From assembly GCA_945859605.1 (NCBI GenBank), contig OX243811.1:60517116-60581115 (forward strand): 64,000 nt of DNA, written 5' to 3'. The translations under genes were made by a program, and so were the position numbers. Origin of the DNA: Lumbricus rubellus (taxonomy: Eukaryota > Annelida > Clitellata > Crassiclitellata > Lumbricidae). This document shows, in pieces, positions 1 to 11,212 of the stretch (positions within the stretch are counted from its first letter, which is position 1; every line of letters begins with the position of its first letter). The notes beneath the pieces were generated by a model. That model searched no databases, was not told where the DNA came from, and worked only from the letters and a program-made list of their open reading frames with translations.

Positions 1-2100
1 TAATCATAACAGCAAGTAGAGTATAATGCAGCATGTTGAAACATGAGTAGCTTGAGTTCCGTAGCAGTTGGTGAAAGCAGTCTCTGGTTGTTGACTAGTG
101 AGTTGTATTGGTTGGATGTGTGAAAGGAATTAGTATGTCTGTGTGATGTGTAAGCTCCGAGTAGTCTGTGAGTAAGATAGATTGTAGACTTGTGAGTAGT
201 CTAATGTCTCTGCAGTCAGTTTAGATTATATGAGAGGTGAGACAGGTGACCTGTTGTGTAGAGTAGTGAGGTCTGCTCTGTTGTGCTCCGTCTTGTAAGG
301 TAGACGTGGAGAGGTCGTTTCATAGGTCAGAGAGAAACCCGTTAGTTTCTTGGGTATGTTTTACTAAACAGTAAATCCCTTTGTTTAACTTATCTCGGGT
401 GGTCTGCTCTGTTGTACTCCGTCCTGTAAGGTGGACGTGGAGATAAGCATTAAAGCCTTTGCTTAGTAGTCTCAGCCTTCGTGTAATGTGCTCTGTGTGT
501 GATGATGTGCTAACTGCCCATGGTTATGAATGCTCAGAAAGGAGTTTGTTGCAATCGTTGGTGGTTGTATGTGGTATCTGAAAGGGTGTGTAAGTGAAAT
601 ACAGCATTATTTGAAAGTGTTGTCGATTTCTAGCCCTGAGTAATATTTGAGCAGTAGTTTAGTCTGACTGGTTAGGAGAAAGATTTGGTGATGCTGTGTG
701 TAAGCGAATTGTTAGAGTGATGGGATAAGCGTTTGCTTTGACATTTAAGGTGTCTCGTGCTGTAGTTCTTGATATGCTTTGATCTGCTGGAATGAATAAT
801 GATAATATAGTAAGATAATATCGCATAATGGCGATCGGTTTAGGCTTTGGCGAGAAGCCTGGTTTGAGTTCCTTTGGATGAAAACAAATACATATGAATT
901 TTTGTTTCTAGATTTGATCTAGGTTAGATCATGGGGGTAGGTAAGATTGTTTACTTGTCGTTTTACTTGCATTGTTTTCTTTGTTGCCACGAAGAAGGGC
1001 AAGATTGCTGTGCTTGTTTGTAGTATAGAAGATGTGATTGCATAACCATGATTAATTGTATAATCTATGATGAGATTATTTGCATTTTGAATTCTATACG
1101 GTTAGTGAAGGCAGGGTTCGGATGTAGAATAGTGGGTTGTAATTGTCCAGACAGCGTTACGGGTCTATTCTATTATATTCCGTCCTGTAAGGTGGACGTA
1201 GAAAGTCTTTTGCATAAGTCAGGGAGAAATCCGTACTAGCTTCTTGGGTATGTTTCCCTGAATAGTAAATCCTTTGTTTGCTAGTTCCGGAAGGTCTGCT
1301 CTGTTATGCTCCGTCTTGTAAGGTAGACGTCGACAGACTATACACAGGTCAAGGAGAAATCCGTCCTAGTGTGGCTTGGGTATGCTTCACTAAGCAGTAA
1401 AGCCTTTGCTTAATAGTTCAGCCCTAGTAACGTGTAAGGTGGGTAATGAAGTGTTGACTGCCCATCGCTGATAGCGATTGTATGTTGAGCTAAGGAACAG
1501 AGTTTTCCCAGAAATCTCTTTGGTTACCGGTGAGGATAGAATTAAAAGCAATACAGTCTTCTTTTATTGTGTAATGTGCATTTGATTCATAGTATTGGTA
1601 ACCTGTTAAATTGAATTGTAACATGCTGATTTGTTAGCATAATCGTTTAGTAAGGATTGGTGCCGGAGCAGGGAATATTGTGTTTGGAAGATATTTATTA
1701 ATCCTAGTAAGTCGCTCCGAGCAATTGAAGGATTAGGAATGAGGATTATAATTTGTGTTAACTGTAAACTTGATTCAGCGCAGAGATTCTTTGTGATAAC
1801 CTTAAATTGCTGATGTCAGTTTCTTGATGGTTATAAGTTTAGACTTGGTAATTCTTTTTGGGGCATGAACCCTTTTTCACCTAAGCGTACCGGGGCTGTC
1901 GGTACAATGTGTATCAATTGAGGATCTTGTTCTTACGTAGTACCGTAGTAAATTAGTTAAGGTTGCTTACTTATATTGTTTGGTTTCGGATCCTATTCTG
2001 GAAATTTTCCATTAAGGTGGAAAATTGGATTAAGTGGGGGGTGTGTAGCGTTCTATAAGGCCGCTACAATTTAACGTCCTTTTAGGCCGCTCGGCGTACT
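1..2100. repeat. Repeat-rich tract with duplicated ~270-300 bp unit
   Basis: No gene is visible. A block with a GGTCTGCTCTGTTGTGCTCC-like core followed by a TAAGGTRGACGT core occurs at about 271-312, 400-441, 1158-1206 and 1290-1335. The four hits form two pairs, each pair followed by a conserved 'aacagt/gcagtaaa...tttgctta' and 'actgccca' segment, so a larger unit appears twice, about 890 bp apart. This could be the regulatory end or LTR of a retroelement whose coding part follows near 2950, but no primer-binding site or matching second LTR was found, so the assignment is open. Confidence 0.4.
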
Positions 2101-2194
2101 TACTTATTAATTTGCGGCCTTGCTAAATTTGCGACCGGCCTCCGGATTTAGCCGCTTTAGAACTGGGCTCCGGTGCAGTACTTCGCTGCAACAG

Positions 2195-2217
2195 AGAGTG
2201 TCGCATTGCGACACTCT
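2195..2217. repeat. Perfect 11-bp-stem hairpin
   Basis: An 11-bp inverted repeat (AGAGTGTCGCA and its complement) with a one-base centre, followed by ATTTTTAG. It lies in a GC-richer island (about 2090-2330). A role is not known; it may be part of the same repeat as the preceding tract. Confidence 0.5.
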
Positions 2218-2949
2218 ATTTTTAGATTCTGCCGACGTGTAAGTCGCTGATTGGTCGACGCGGCCCACGTGACCGCCGCAACCGCCGAAAAGCGCAGTCG
2301 TCTCCAGGTTTTCATCAGGGTAGGAAGTCGGCTCGTGAAGACAAGAATTTGTGCAGTTTTTGGGCCTGAAATTGCTAGTTTGTGTGGCTGAGTGCCTGAT
2401 TTCTTGAATAAGAAGATATCGATGACGGAGCAACGGGTTTTGGCACCGTTTGCGACTGGTTCTTTGTGAATCTTTGATGACATATATGCAATTTCGGCAA
2501 GAAGTGACCTGTTCTTCTTTACATATTCGACTTTCGACTCTGACTAAAAATTGCACGGAAGGGCAGGAAAGTATCAAATAGTTTAATTGCTCCATAACAG
2601 AATCCGAAACCAATTAGAGTTAATTAATTGAAACTAAAGATAATATTCGATAACTGATGATAAGAATTGGAATTTATGTTGATGTGGAATAACGGTCGAT
2701 ACGAATGGAACCGGAATGTAATTGATTATCATAGTGTTAATAATCGAGCGTGGTTACTAGAAACAAGGTTACGCACGCCTGTTGATTATCTGCTTTAATT
2801 CCGCTAGAGTTAAAAGACACTGAACACTTAATAAAGATCATTATTTAGGCCCAGTCACGTATGTTAATTGTTAACCCTGTTTGTCAGTTATAATCAGTTG
2901 AATTGTTTAATTAAATATATCAAATCAAACGTTAATAAATCATTGAATC

Positions 2950-3586
2950 ATGGAAACTTCTATAAGGTCTGAGGATGACTCTGATGAGGATTTAGAGGAA
3001 TACTTAACCAAGGAGAAGAAGGGAGGAACCCCTGACAGACCAGAGGAAGGTGAGGTAATGCAGGAAAAGAGAAGGGAAGGGTTGATCGCACTTAAGGATG
3101 GGGGATTTAAACAATCTGTTGAAGGGGAGTTGAACCCTGATGGGCTTCCGTTAGGGGAAGCCGTCGTCCTCAGACCGAGGACCGCAGACATATGTCGCCA
3201 CTCGACCGAAGCCATTCCTGCATGGTACCAATGAGAGACATCCCCGTCCTGAGGTGGAAGACCCAACCCTAATCTATAACATAACCACAAGTAAAGCGTT
3301 GACTGCCATGGATCTTACCTACTTAGATGGACCTGTAGAGCTACCTGACGACAGAGAACCCCTTCAACAGTGCGGCGCCTCATTTGAATTTCCAGGGCGG
3401 GCACCTACCACTTGGGAGGCTGAAGAGCAATACCAAGGGTGGGACCCCCGGTCACGTGGTTTTCTTTCGAGGAGGGGGCAGGCCGTTACAACTGCAGTGA
3501 TTTCTCAGTCGAATTTAAAATCTATCATGTTGCAGACTTGTCCACTTGTTATTAGTAGGACTAGGCCTACTAATAGGCCTATTTAA
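2950..3586 (+). pseudogene. Broken acidic ORF, possibly retroelement-derived
   Basis: An ATG at 2950 opens a 94-codon frame rich in Asp/Glu/Lys (it begins METSIRSEDDSDEDLEEYL) that stops at 3234. A second frame, open from about 3154 to 3586 with no good ATG at its start, overlaps its end. The two would make one reading frame of roughly 210 codons if a single frameshift lay near 3155-3230. I do not recognise the protein. Its position after the repeat tract at 1-2100 would fit a decayed gag-like gene, but no zinc knuckle, protease or RT is visible. A chance ORF pair cannot be excluded. Confidence 0.22.
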
Positions 3587-3599
3587 ACAATGCCATGAC

Positions 3600-5541
3600 A
3601 TAATAGCTTTTTCTTCTAGCATTTTGCTCAGCAAAAAATGTCAATCATTTATCAATTCTGCATGGTCCATGATTTGCAATTTGCAAACCTAAAACGCCAC
3701 AATGACCAATTTTTCATAGTATCGGCACCTAACAATAAGTTGAGCAATATTTCCTGCAAGTGAAAAAATAAAGGTAAAAACGTGATTCCCTGGGACCCTG
3801 CTCTACACGTGCTCAATTTTTTTATCTACTTGGTTTTGAGGTGAGAGCTGAGAAGAGTTGAGAGCCGCATAAAAACTGTAGAAAAATAACTGGAGTCAGA
3901 CTCTGATCCACATGGAGTCGGGAGTTGGGTTGGGAAATAAAGGTGAAAAGAGGACTTAACTAGGCCTATAGATTGATTGCAACAAAGACTAGCGAGGATT
4001 GAACCACCTCAAACACCAGCATTGTTTACCCTGATTGAAGAAGATGTCAGGTCACTACCGTTACCAAACTGTATTAAACCTATTCTTTATCATCATGCAC
4101 GCACAGTCGCACACTGTAACGTCATCTTACAATTTGAGTCATACATTTGACCGTCATGATTCGAGACGAAAACTCAGATCATAAGGAGTTCAGTGCAGTT
4201 TTTGCTTGCCAACAGAACTGCGGTTGACAGGCGTCAGTAACCCAATGAGCATTGTAAGTGCAGGGTTCACAAAGACTACATTTGTCACAAAAATAAAGTG
4301 AATTACTAATATTAGGCTTTAATTAAATTAAAAATTCAATATTCTCTGTGGGCCCCTGGAGGTCGTGGGCCCGTGTGCTTTGCACACATTGCACACATGG
4401 TAGCTACGCCACTGTGTATAATTAATGTGTAATAGCGTCACTTGGACAAGCGAATGAAAGCCGATCAGATACTCAACAAACGAGATCTCTGTCAGTTCTT
4501 CTCTTGAGCCGCTTCTATCAGATTCCGTCAGCACTCTTTTCAGTGCATTCTATGGTCATGCAGTCTTTCAAGTCTTTTGCACCAGCAACAGCGTCTGTAT
4601 TGTCTGGAGCCTAGGTCAATGTAGTGTTTTGTTCGAGGTTCCTTGCATTGTGTGAATATTTCTTCAACTCTGTGACACGACGTTGAAGTCATTTATCCTG
4701 AATCCCGAGCAAGGCCGCGTTAAGTCTGAAGCCGGTCCGGGTACTGTGATAACCTTGCGGGCCCTCTTTTATCAGTCATCGGTCAACCAAGCACATAATT
4801 ATGCCATGCATGTTCCCTAATAAGCAAAGCCAATGTATGTGGTGCATGTCTGTTTGTTTCCTAAGAAAAGTTTCAGGTTGTAAGTTTAGGCCTATAATGT
4901 CGACACTCGACAGTGACAAAAAGAACGAACGACTTCTTAAGTTGTTAAATAGGTTAGTCATAATTAGGGTACGTGACGTTTTGGCCCCGCAGTTTTGGCG
5001 CAACCGTTTTGGCGCCGCCGTTTTCGAGCGACCGTTTTCACCCAGGTCAAAAAACGACTTTTTGCCCAGTGCATCATAAGGCTAATATTTGAATTAATCC
5101 GACTTCTGCCTTGGCATGAATCATTTTTACCAATCTAGCGTCCATTGGAGCAACAATTTTTTTATAAATCCAACTTCTATTGAGATAGCCGTAACCATAA
5201 TTTCTCATCAATCCAGCTTCTATTTAATGAAGAATTTGTTACTAATCCCACTTCTATTTAAGGTAAAATAGTTTTCATTGATTCAAATTTTACTTTACCA
5301 AGAAGTTTTTCAGGCAGTTATTATAATTATTGTGTATTTCTACTACTAAGTAGCCTATAGGCTACTATTACTGTTTTTGTTGGTGGTGCTAACTCTGATG
5401 CTGCTACCGCTGCTGCTACTACAACTACTAGGCTACTACAATAACAACAACTACTACTACTACTAGGCCCTACTACTACTATCACTACCACCATTATCAC
5501 TCCCACCACCACCATCACATAATTATCCACATTTGAGGCTT
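3600..5541. other. No gene seen
   Basis: This AT-rich stretch holds no supportable gene. It contains a short run of TTTTGGCGC-like direct repeats (about 4976-5060), a loose tandem repeat (listed separately) and a CTA/CTG/CAC triplet-rich stretch (about 5330-5520). Confidence 0.5.
5070..5290. repeat. Imperfect ~50-60 bp tandem repeat
   Basis: The phrase AATCCNRCTTCTATT(T) recurs about every 50-60 bases (near 5094, 5167, 5212, 5246), each time followed by an AT-rich segment. The copies are diverged. No function is visible. Confidence 0.5.
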
Positions 5542-6559
5542 TTAACCCTCAGATTACCAGAATTTTTTTGATACACTCAGTACCAGTGGGGTCAAAAATG
5601 ACCCCAACACAATTTTTTCAGTAAATTCTTTGTTTTTTGCTTTTTTTTATTAATTGCCAAAAACAAATAGTAGTACGGCAATTGGAACATGTTTAGGCTG
5701 TTGAAATTTATTAAATTTTTCATAGTTATAGGTATGTTTTAGTGCTCAAAGTGTTCGAGTGTTCAATGTTGAAAACTAACATAGAAAATATCCTGTCATT
5801 GCAGCTACAGTTTGCAGTTCATGCATGTATACTGGGCATGTTCCTTGCACACATTACATGTACAGGCTGCACAGATTCTGGCCTTTTTATCCTTTCCCCT
5901 TGGACAAATGGAACATCGTGCACGTTTCTTCGACAGGGTTGGAGGCGACATCTTGATCAGCCGTTGTACTGCATCACCATTGCTGTTCCCTTCCGAGCTG
6001 CAGGAGAAAAACTCGTCTTCTGTGCGTTGTCTGCGCATGCCACTCCTTTCTGTTCTTTCGAATGGTGCCCAGAAGAGTCATTTGTTTCTCAGGGAGTTTT
6101 TGAGCAAGTCTGAAACTTGTGAAGAAGTTTTCTGTGGTGACATGTCGTCCAGAACCAGCCATATTTCGTGTTGGGTGGAGTACAACAGGGTCTCCTTGGT
6201 TCCGTTCCATTTCCTGGCCTAAACTGTATATAAATTAGTATCTAATACAGATTTTCTTCAGATAATACTATAGAAAGAATTTATAAATTATAATTATGAA
6301 TTAATTCAAAGAATACCATTGAAAGTATTCAAAAAAGCTATTGGGGTCAAAAATGACCCCACTGGTACTCAATGCTATAAAAGATTGCCAGCGCCCTCTG
6401 GTGATAAAAAAGGGAAATATTATTTGATATTTCGAAAGAGACTATGTACATCTTGAAAGTCACAAATTTTAAATAAATTTGCACGAACAGACTTTGCGCA
6501 GTGTACAGTCAAAGTTGGCTTGGGGTCATTTTTGACCCCACTGGTAGTCGCAGGGTTAA
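5542..6559. mobile_element. Decayed piggyBac-type transposon
   Basis: TTAA lies at both ends (5542-5545 and 6556-6559), directly followed by terminal inverted repeats beginning CCCT (CCCTCAGATTACCAG on the left, CCCTGCGACTACCAG reading in from the right). TTAA targets and CCCT-type ends are the signature of the piggyBac superfamily, and the interior carries transposase remnants on the minus strand. The palindrome GGGGTCA-A/T loop-TGACCCC occurs near both ends (about 5589, 6343 and 6523). At 1018 bp it is far too short for a full element, so it is internally deleted. Confidence 0.82.
5805..6210 (-). pseudogene. piggyBac transposase remnant (C-terminal parts)
   Basis: Two minus-strand frames carry recognisable pieces. 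Positions 6210-5974 encode GSGRHVTTENFFTS followed by LAQKLPEKQMTLLGTIRKNR, like the conserved core segment of piggyBac transposases just after the second catalytic aspartate. Positions 6038-5805 encode a terminal Cys-rich stretch (RARCSICPRG, ARICAACTCNVCKEH, YTCMNC) matching the C-terminal cross-brace zinc domain of the family. The two pieces are in different frames and much of the protein between and before them is missing, so this is a dead copy. I made no attempt to join it. Confidence 0.75.
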
Positions 6560-8077
6560 TAGATTGTGTTTTGTAAATAGTCAAGTTTCGAGCATCGTTT
6601 TCATAATTAAAACCCATAATATGCAGTAGGCCTATGCACTGCACTCGATCTGTGACCTGCTTTGTATTATGGGAATAATATCATTTAGCTTCTGGACAAA
6701 CGTAGGCCTACAACAAGCCCGTGCTGCTGGTTCCCAACCAATCACTTCGAATGGATTTGGCCTGCATTTGGACGCTCCTGCGTTAGAGGAAGGCAATGCA
6801 CTGGCACTGGTGCGTTTGATCGCATCGCAAATCATTATGCCGAAAGGAGACGTCGGGTCTCTGTCAAGCGTCGACTATTTATCGACTTTCCACTGTTTAA
6901 CTTGACCAAACATCAGGTTGTTTCCCAGCAGATCGCTTGAGAATGATTATAATATGGACCTACGCATCAGAATCTGAGGTCTCTGATACTTCACTGCGCT
7001 GCAAATGATATCACATAGTAGGCTATCAAAATATGCTTGTCCTGGTCACAAATGCAACATTTGAACGGAATAACAGCCATTTCTATAGACTTAGGCCTAC
7101 GATATTTGAGGCTTAAGCAAGTAGGAAATTACCCTTCCTGCATAGGAATAAGCTATTTGTGTTGATTGTTATTATTTAAAGGCAATGTCTTTATTGTGAT
7201 AGCCATGCTTTGTTGTTTACTGAGACAGCAACACAACTCGAACTGCCACACAATCAACGAAGCGAAGAATCTTCAACTCCATGTTCATGAAATATATAAT
7301 TACTATTATCAGAACATGCATTTGCTTCACTAGACCTATGAGTCAAACCACCTTTTTACATTCTTAGTGCGACTGTGCGCCTATAATTGCAGACCTAGCC
7401 ATAAATTTTTATAGCGCCACTTCAAGAAAAACTTCTCATAGTGGTTCCTGACCTGACACCACCAAACCACAATCAAAGAGAAAGGTTTTCAATCGCGTGT
7501 AAAGAGGCAAAGAAGGACAAAGAACCAAGAACCACTGCAGAGATTACTAGATAGGCATTACCCGGTACCGTACCGGTAACTTATTCCAGAAAGATGGACC
7601 GACGACAACGAAGATTTCATGCAGCAGCGTGGTAGCTGGAGCTAGGCCTATAAGATTAGGCCTAGTTACGGACAACCATCGTAGGTATAATAATTGTCTC
7701 TCAACTTAATACGAACGTATACATGCACGCATACATACGCACATACAGTATAGATGCAGATAGATGTGTAAACTCTGCGTGGAACAGTGGAGGCGTTATT
7801 GGCGAATGGTCCGTTTGCTAATTGATTGATCGAATCTGTCGACCGTCATGCAATGGATGATGGATCGAGACATCTGATGAGTTACTGACGACAGTTACTT
7901 CAGACTCTTGTGGTGCCAGGGATGCTGCGGCTGTGCAATGTGCATCTTCCAACGGCTCCTCAACTGTTGAATTATGCTCGAGCTCGTGGATGAGCTCAGC
8001 GCTCGTGAATAAGCTGGTGCCCTACGCTTGGCTTTCGAGTAGCACTCTAGAAATTTGGAGATTGCGATTACGATATT
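6560..8077. other. No gene seen upstream of the lectin gene
   Basis: Several short open frames overlap on both strands here without protein-like features. TAGGCCTA-type motifs are common. The promoter of the gene starting at 8078 must lie in this stretch or the preceding element, but I could not single out a TATA box. Confidence 0.4.
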
Positions 8078-8692
8078 ATGCTCCATCTGCGTATATTATC
8101 CGTGAGCGTCGTTCTAATATTAACAGTGGTCGAAGCTGCAACAACAACTTTCCAGCGAACCCTCGATTCAAATGGTTCGTCACTATGTGCGATCTCAGCG
8201 CCATCTCTCGTCATTCGAATCGACCAGATGGCGCCACTTCAGGCCACTGTGGGATGCGCTCCAGCGGAAGTGCGCTGTGCATGGCTGTGTAGCCGAGATT
8301 CGAACTGCACGAACTACAACTACAAGAAAGGTCTGGACCAGTGTGAAATCTATCGCTATGCTCCGACGAATTGTTCTTTGCAGCAAGGATGCTCTCACCA
8401 TCGGGTAAATGTTATTTTTCTCTGCCTCTGTTTGACTATGTCTCTGTCTTCGTCTCTGTCTGTCTGTCTCTGTCTGTCTCTTTTTATCTGTCTCTTCTCT
8501 ATCTGTATGTATGCATGTGTGTGTATGTATGTATGTATGTATGTATGTATGTATGTATGTATGTATGTATGTATGTATGTATGTATGTATGTCTGTCTGT
8601 CTCTTTTTATCTGTCTCTTTTTATCTGTTCTCTATCTCTCTGTATGTCTCTGTCTGTCTGTCTGTCTCTGTGTATCTGTCTGTTTGCCACTA

Positions 8693-8775
<83 letters not shown>

Positions 8776-8875
8776 GTCCATCAGAGATACACACACATCT
8801 GTCTAGAATTTCTGTCTATCAGTAGGCTATGTCTTTCTCTATCTCTGTATCTTTCTGTCTGTCTGTCGTCTTTAT

Positions 8876-8912
<37 letters not shown>

Positions 8913-11178
8913 ATGTATGTATGTATGTATGTATGTATGTATGTATGTATGTATGTATGTATGTATGTATGTCGGTCTGTCTGTGTGCCTGTCTGTCTGT
9001 CGCTGTCTCTCTGTTTATCCATCTGTCTAGAATTTTCGTCTATCAGCCTGATGTCTGCGTACCTCTGTCTGTGTGTCTGTCTCTATCTGTCGCCTAGGCC
9101 TTAAATGGCGTGACTTACATTCAAACGGGCTGACAACGACAATGATGACGACGATGATGGTGATGATTGTAATAAGAACGATGATGTCGATGTTGTTGAT
9201 TGTTACGACGGTAGGCTATTTATTGTGATGATCTTTTTTTAATCTCTTGCAGGTAAAAGGTCTGAAATGTTGTCAGAATTCAGGTTAGGTTGGTCGGAGG
9301 TCTTTCACATATTTCGCAAAATTTAATATGATTTCTTGTTACACTAACAGTAGAGCCTATAGCCTACAGCCCTACAAGCACACACTCCTACACTCTCACA
9401 CGCACGCACACGCACATACACATGCGCACCCACACCTATAGACTACACATAATAGGCCTACGCCCACACACAAGCACCCACATGCGCACGCACACACATG
9501 TACACACTCAACACACACACACACACGGCAGAACATAACGACGCTCAGCAATCGTGACTCGTGAGTGAAGGACTTGGTCAAGGACTTAATACATTGACCG
9601 GATTAGTGAAGAGTCGAACCCGTTACACTCCTACCATGATCTCCATATGCAAGCAGTTACATTTCTTTCTGACACACCATTCAATATTCGATCATCGTAA
9701 TCGTCAGTCGTTTTAATCCGTTCGATTATTTTTTCTCCGGATGGCTGGCAAACATCCGTCACTGCAGCTGCCTGCAGTAGCAACTGTCACGAATCACGAT
9801 CCCCAGGCAACACAATTACTATTCAGGCTCCAAGCAACGCCTACGCTCTACAGGGAAAACGCCTTTAACCCTCGGAGGCTAACCTGGGGTGTTTTTTCAC
9901 CCCACTGTCAGTATTTGCCCTGAAATTTTTTACTGCATTGAAATTATGCCCTGTGCTTTTGTGTATCTGTTCATAGATGATTTTGGCTTAATTCCACATT
10001 TTCCAAGTTTTTATATCGAATGCACGGTCACGTGACTGAAGTCATACAATGGCCATTGTTACTAATAATGTATTTTGTGTTGAAGAAGTTTCGACGGTTA
10101 TCAGCAGCCAATACCGCCAAATTGATATCATAATTGATATCAATGGACTGAAAATGATGATAGTGATGAGGAGTTTGTAGAGTTTGTTGATTGTAATGAT
10201 GTATCAGAGCCAGATGATGTTGAAATCGATGATGTCATAGACCTAGCCTACGTGTTGCAACTTTGTGTGTGGATGGAATGTAACAAAGAGTTACTTGTGT
10301 ATAGATGACCGTAGACTCGACGATTGTGCGGATATTTTAACATAGTTAGGTTTCATAGATTGTAAAATCTATGCTGAACTTGAATTAGGAGCAGTTGTTG
10401 ATCAAAGATGGTCTAATTTTATATCATAGGCCTCAAATGGTGTGGGGTGAAAAATATATACCCCAGGTTATCCAATATGTGATTTTTTATAGGTTAGCCT
10501 CCGAGGGTTAAGGAATCAGAGAAAGATGCGCGAGTGATCAGCCTAATTGGCTTAGGCTACATTTTCTGTAGCCTATCTCAAACCTTTATCCAATAGGCCT
10601 ACTTATACTTCACTTGTTTACCCAAGTTCCTACCTCCCTCGTTCCTCGCTTCAATGCTTTCTTCACTAGGCTACTTCCTGACTTCCTTCCTTCCTTTCTT
10701 CCTTCTCTCCAAACTTCATCTCTTCCCCTTCCTTCCCTCAATCCATAATTTTTTGCTTAATTCCTTCGTTCCTTTCCTTCCTTCTACTCACCCTCCAATT
10801 TCGAAAAGGTCAACACAATAATATTACAACTTTTCTATACGAGATTCATAACGAAATTTCAGAGTTGTTTCCGCAGTGCTCAACCAATGTAACATCCGCC
10901 GGATCAGTGATACACGGAGAGACCGTTCTGATGACCTGCTCCGTGTCCTACAGTGGGACTCAGGCGCCGTCGATCAAGTGGAGGGACTCGAAAGGGAATG
11001 TTATCAGTAACTCTAGCAGCATAACAACCGCAGATCTCGTCATTTCCGCCATTATCATCCCCGGTTATTACCCTTCGGTTGCGCGATTCAACTGCACCGC
11101 TGTCAACGCCGATGCAACCGTTGGTTACAGCTGTGTGACGCAGAATGTATCCGTTAGTAAGTGACTGTGACGACTTTC

Positions 11179-11212
<34 letters not shown>

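Noticed and set aside
2107..2613. Two overlapping minus-strand frames of 168 and 108 codons
   Set aside because: They overlap in different frames, lack domains and cover a GC-rich island with a hairpin; no splice or start context supports them.
8421..9104. Several long Cys/Leu/Ser-rich open frames on both strands
   Set aside because: They are translations of a tetranucleotide microsatellite with no codon bias or domain; only the first 109 codons of the frame at 8078 are real.
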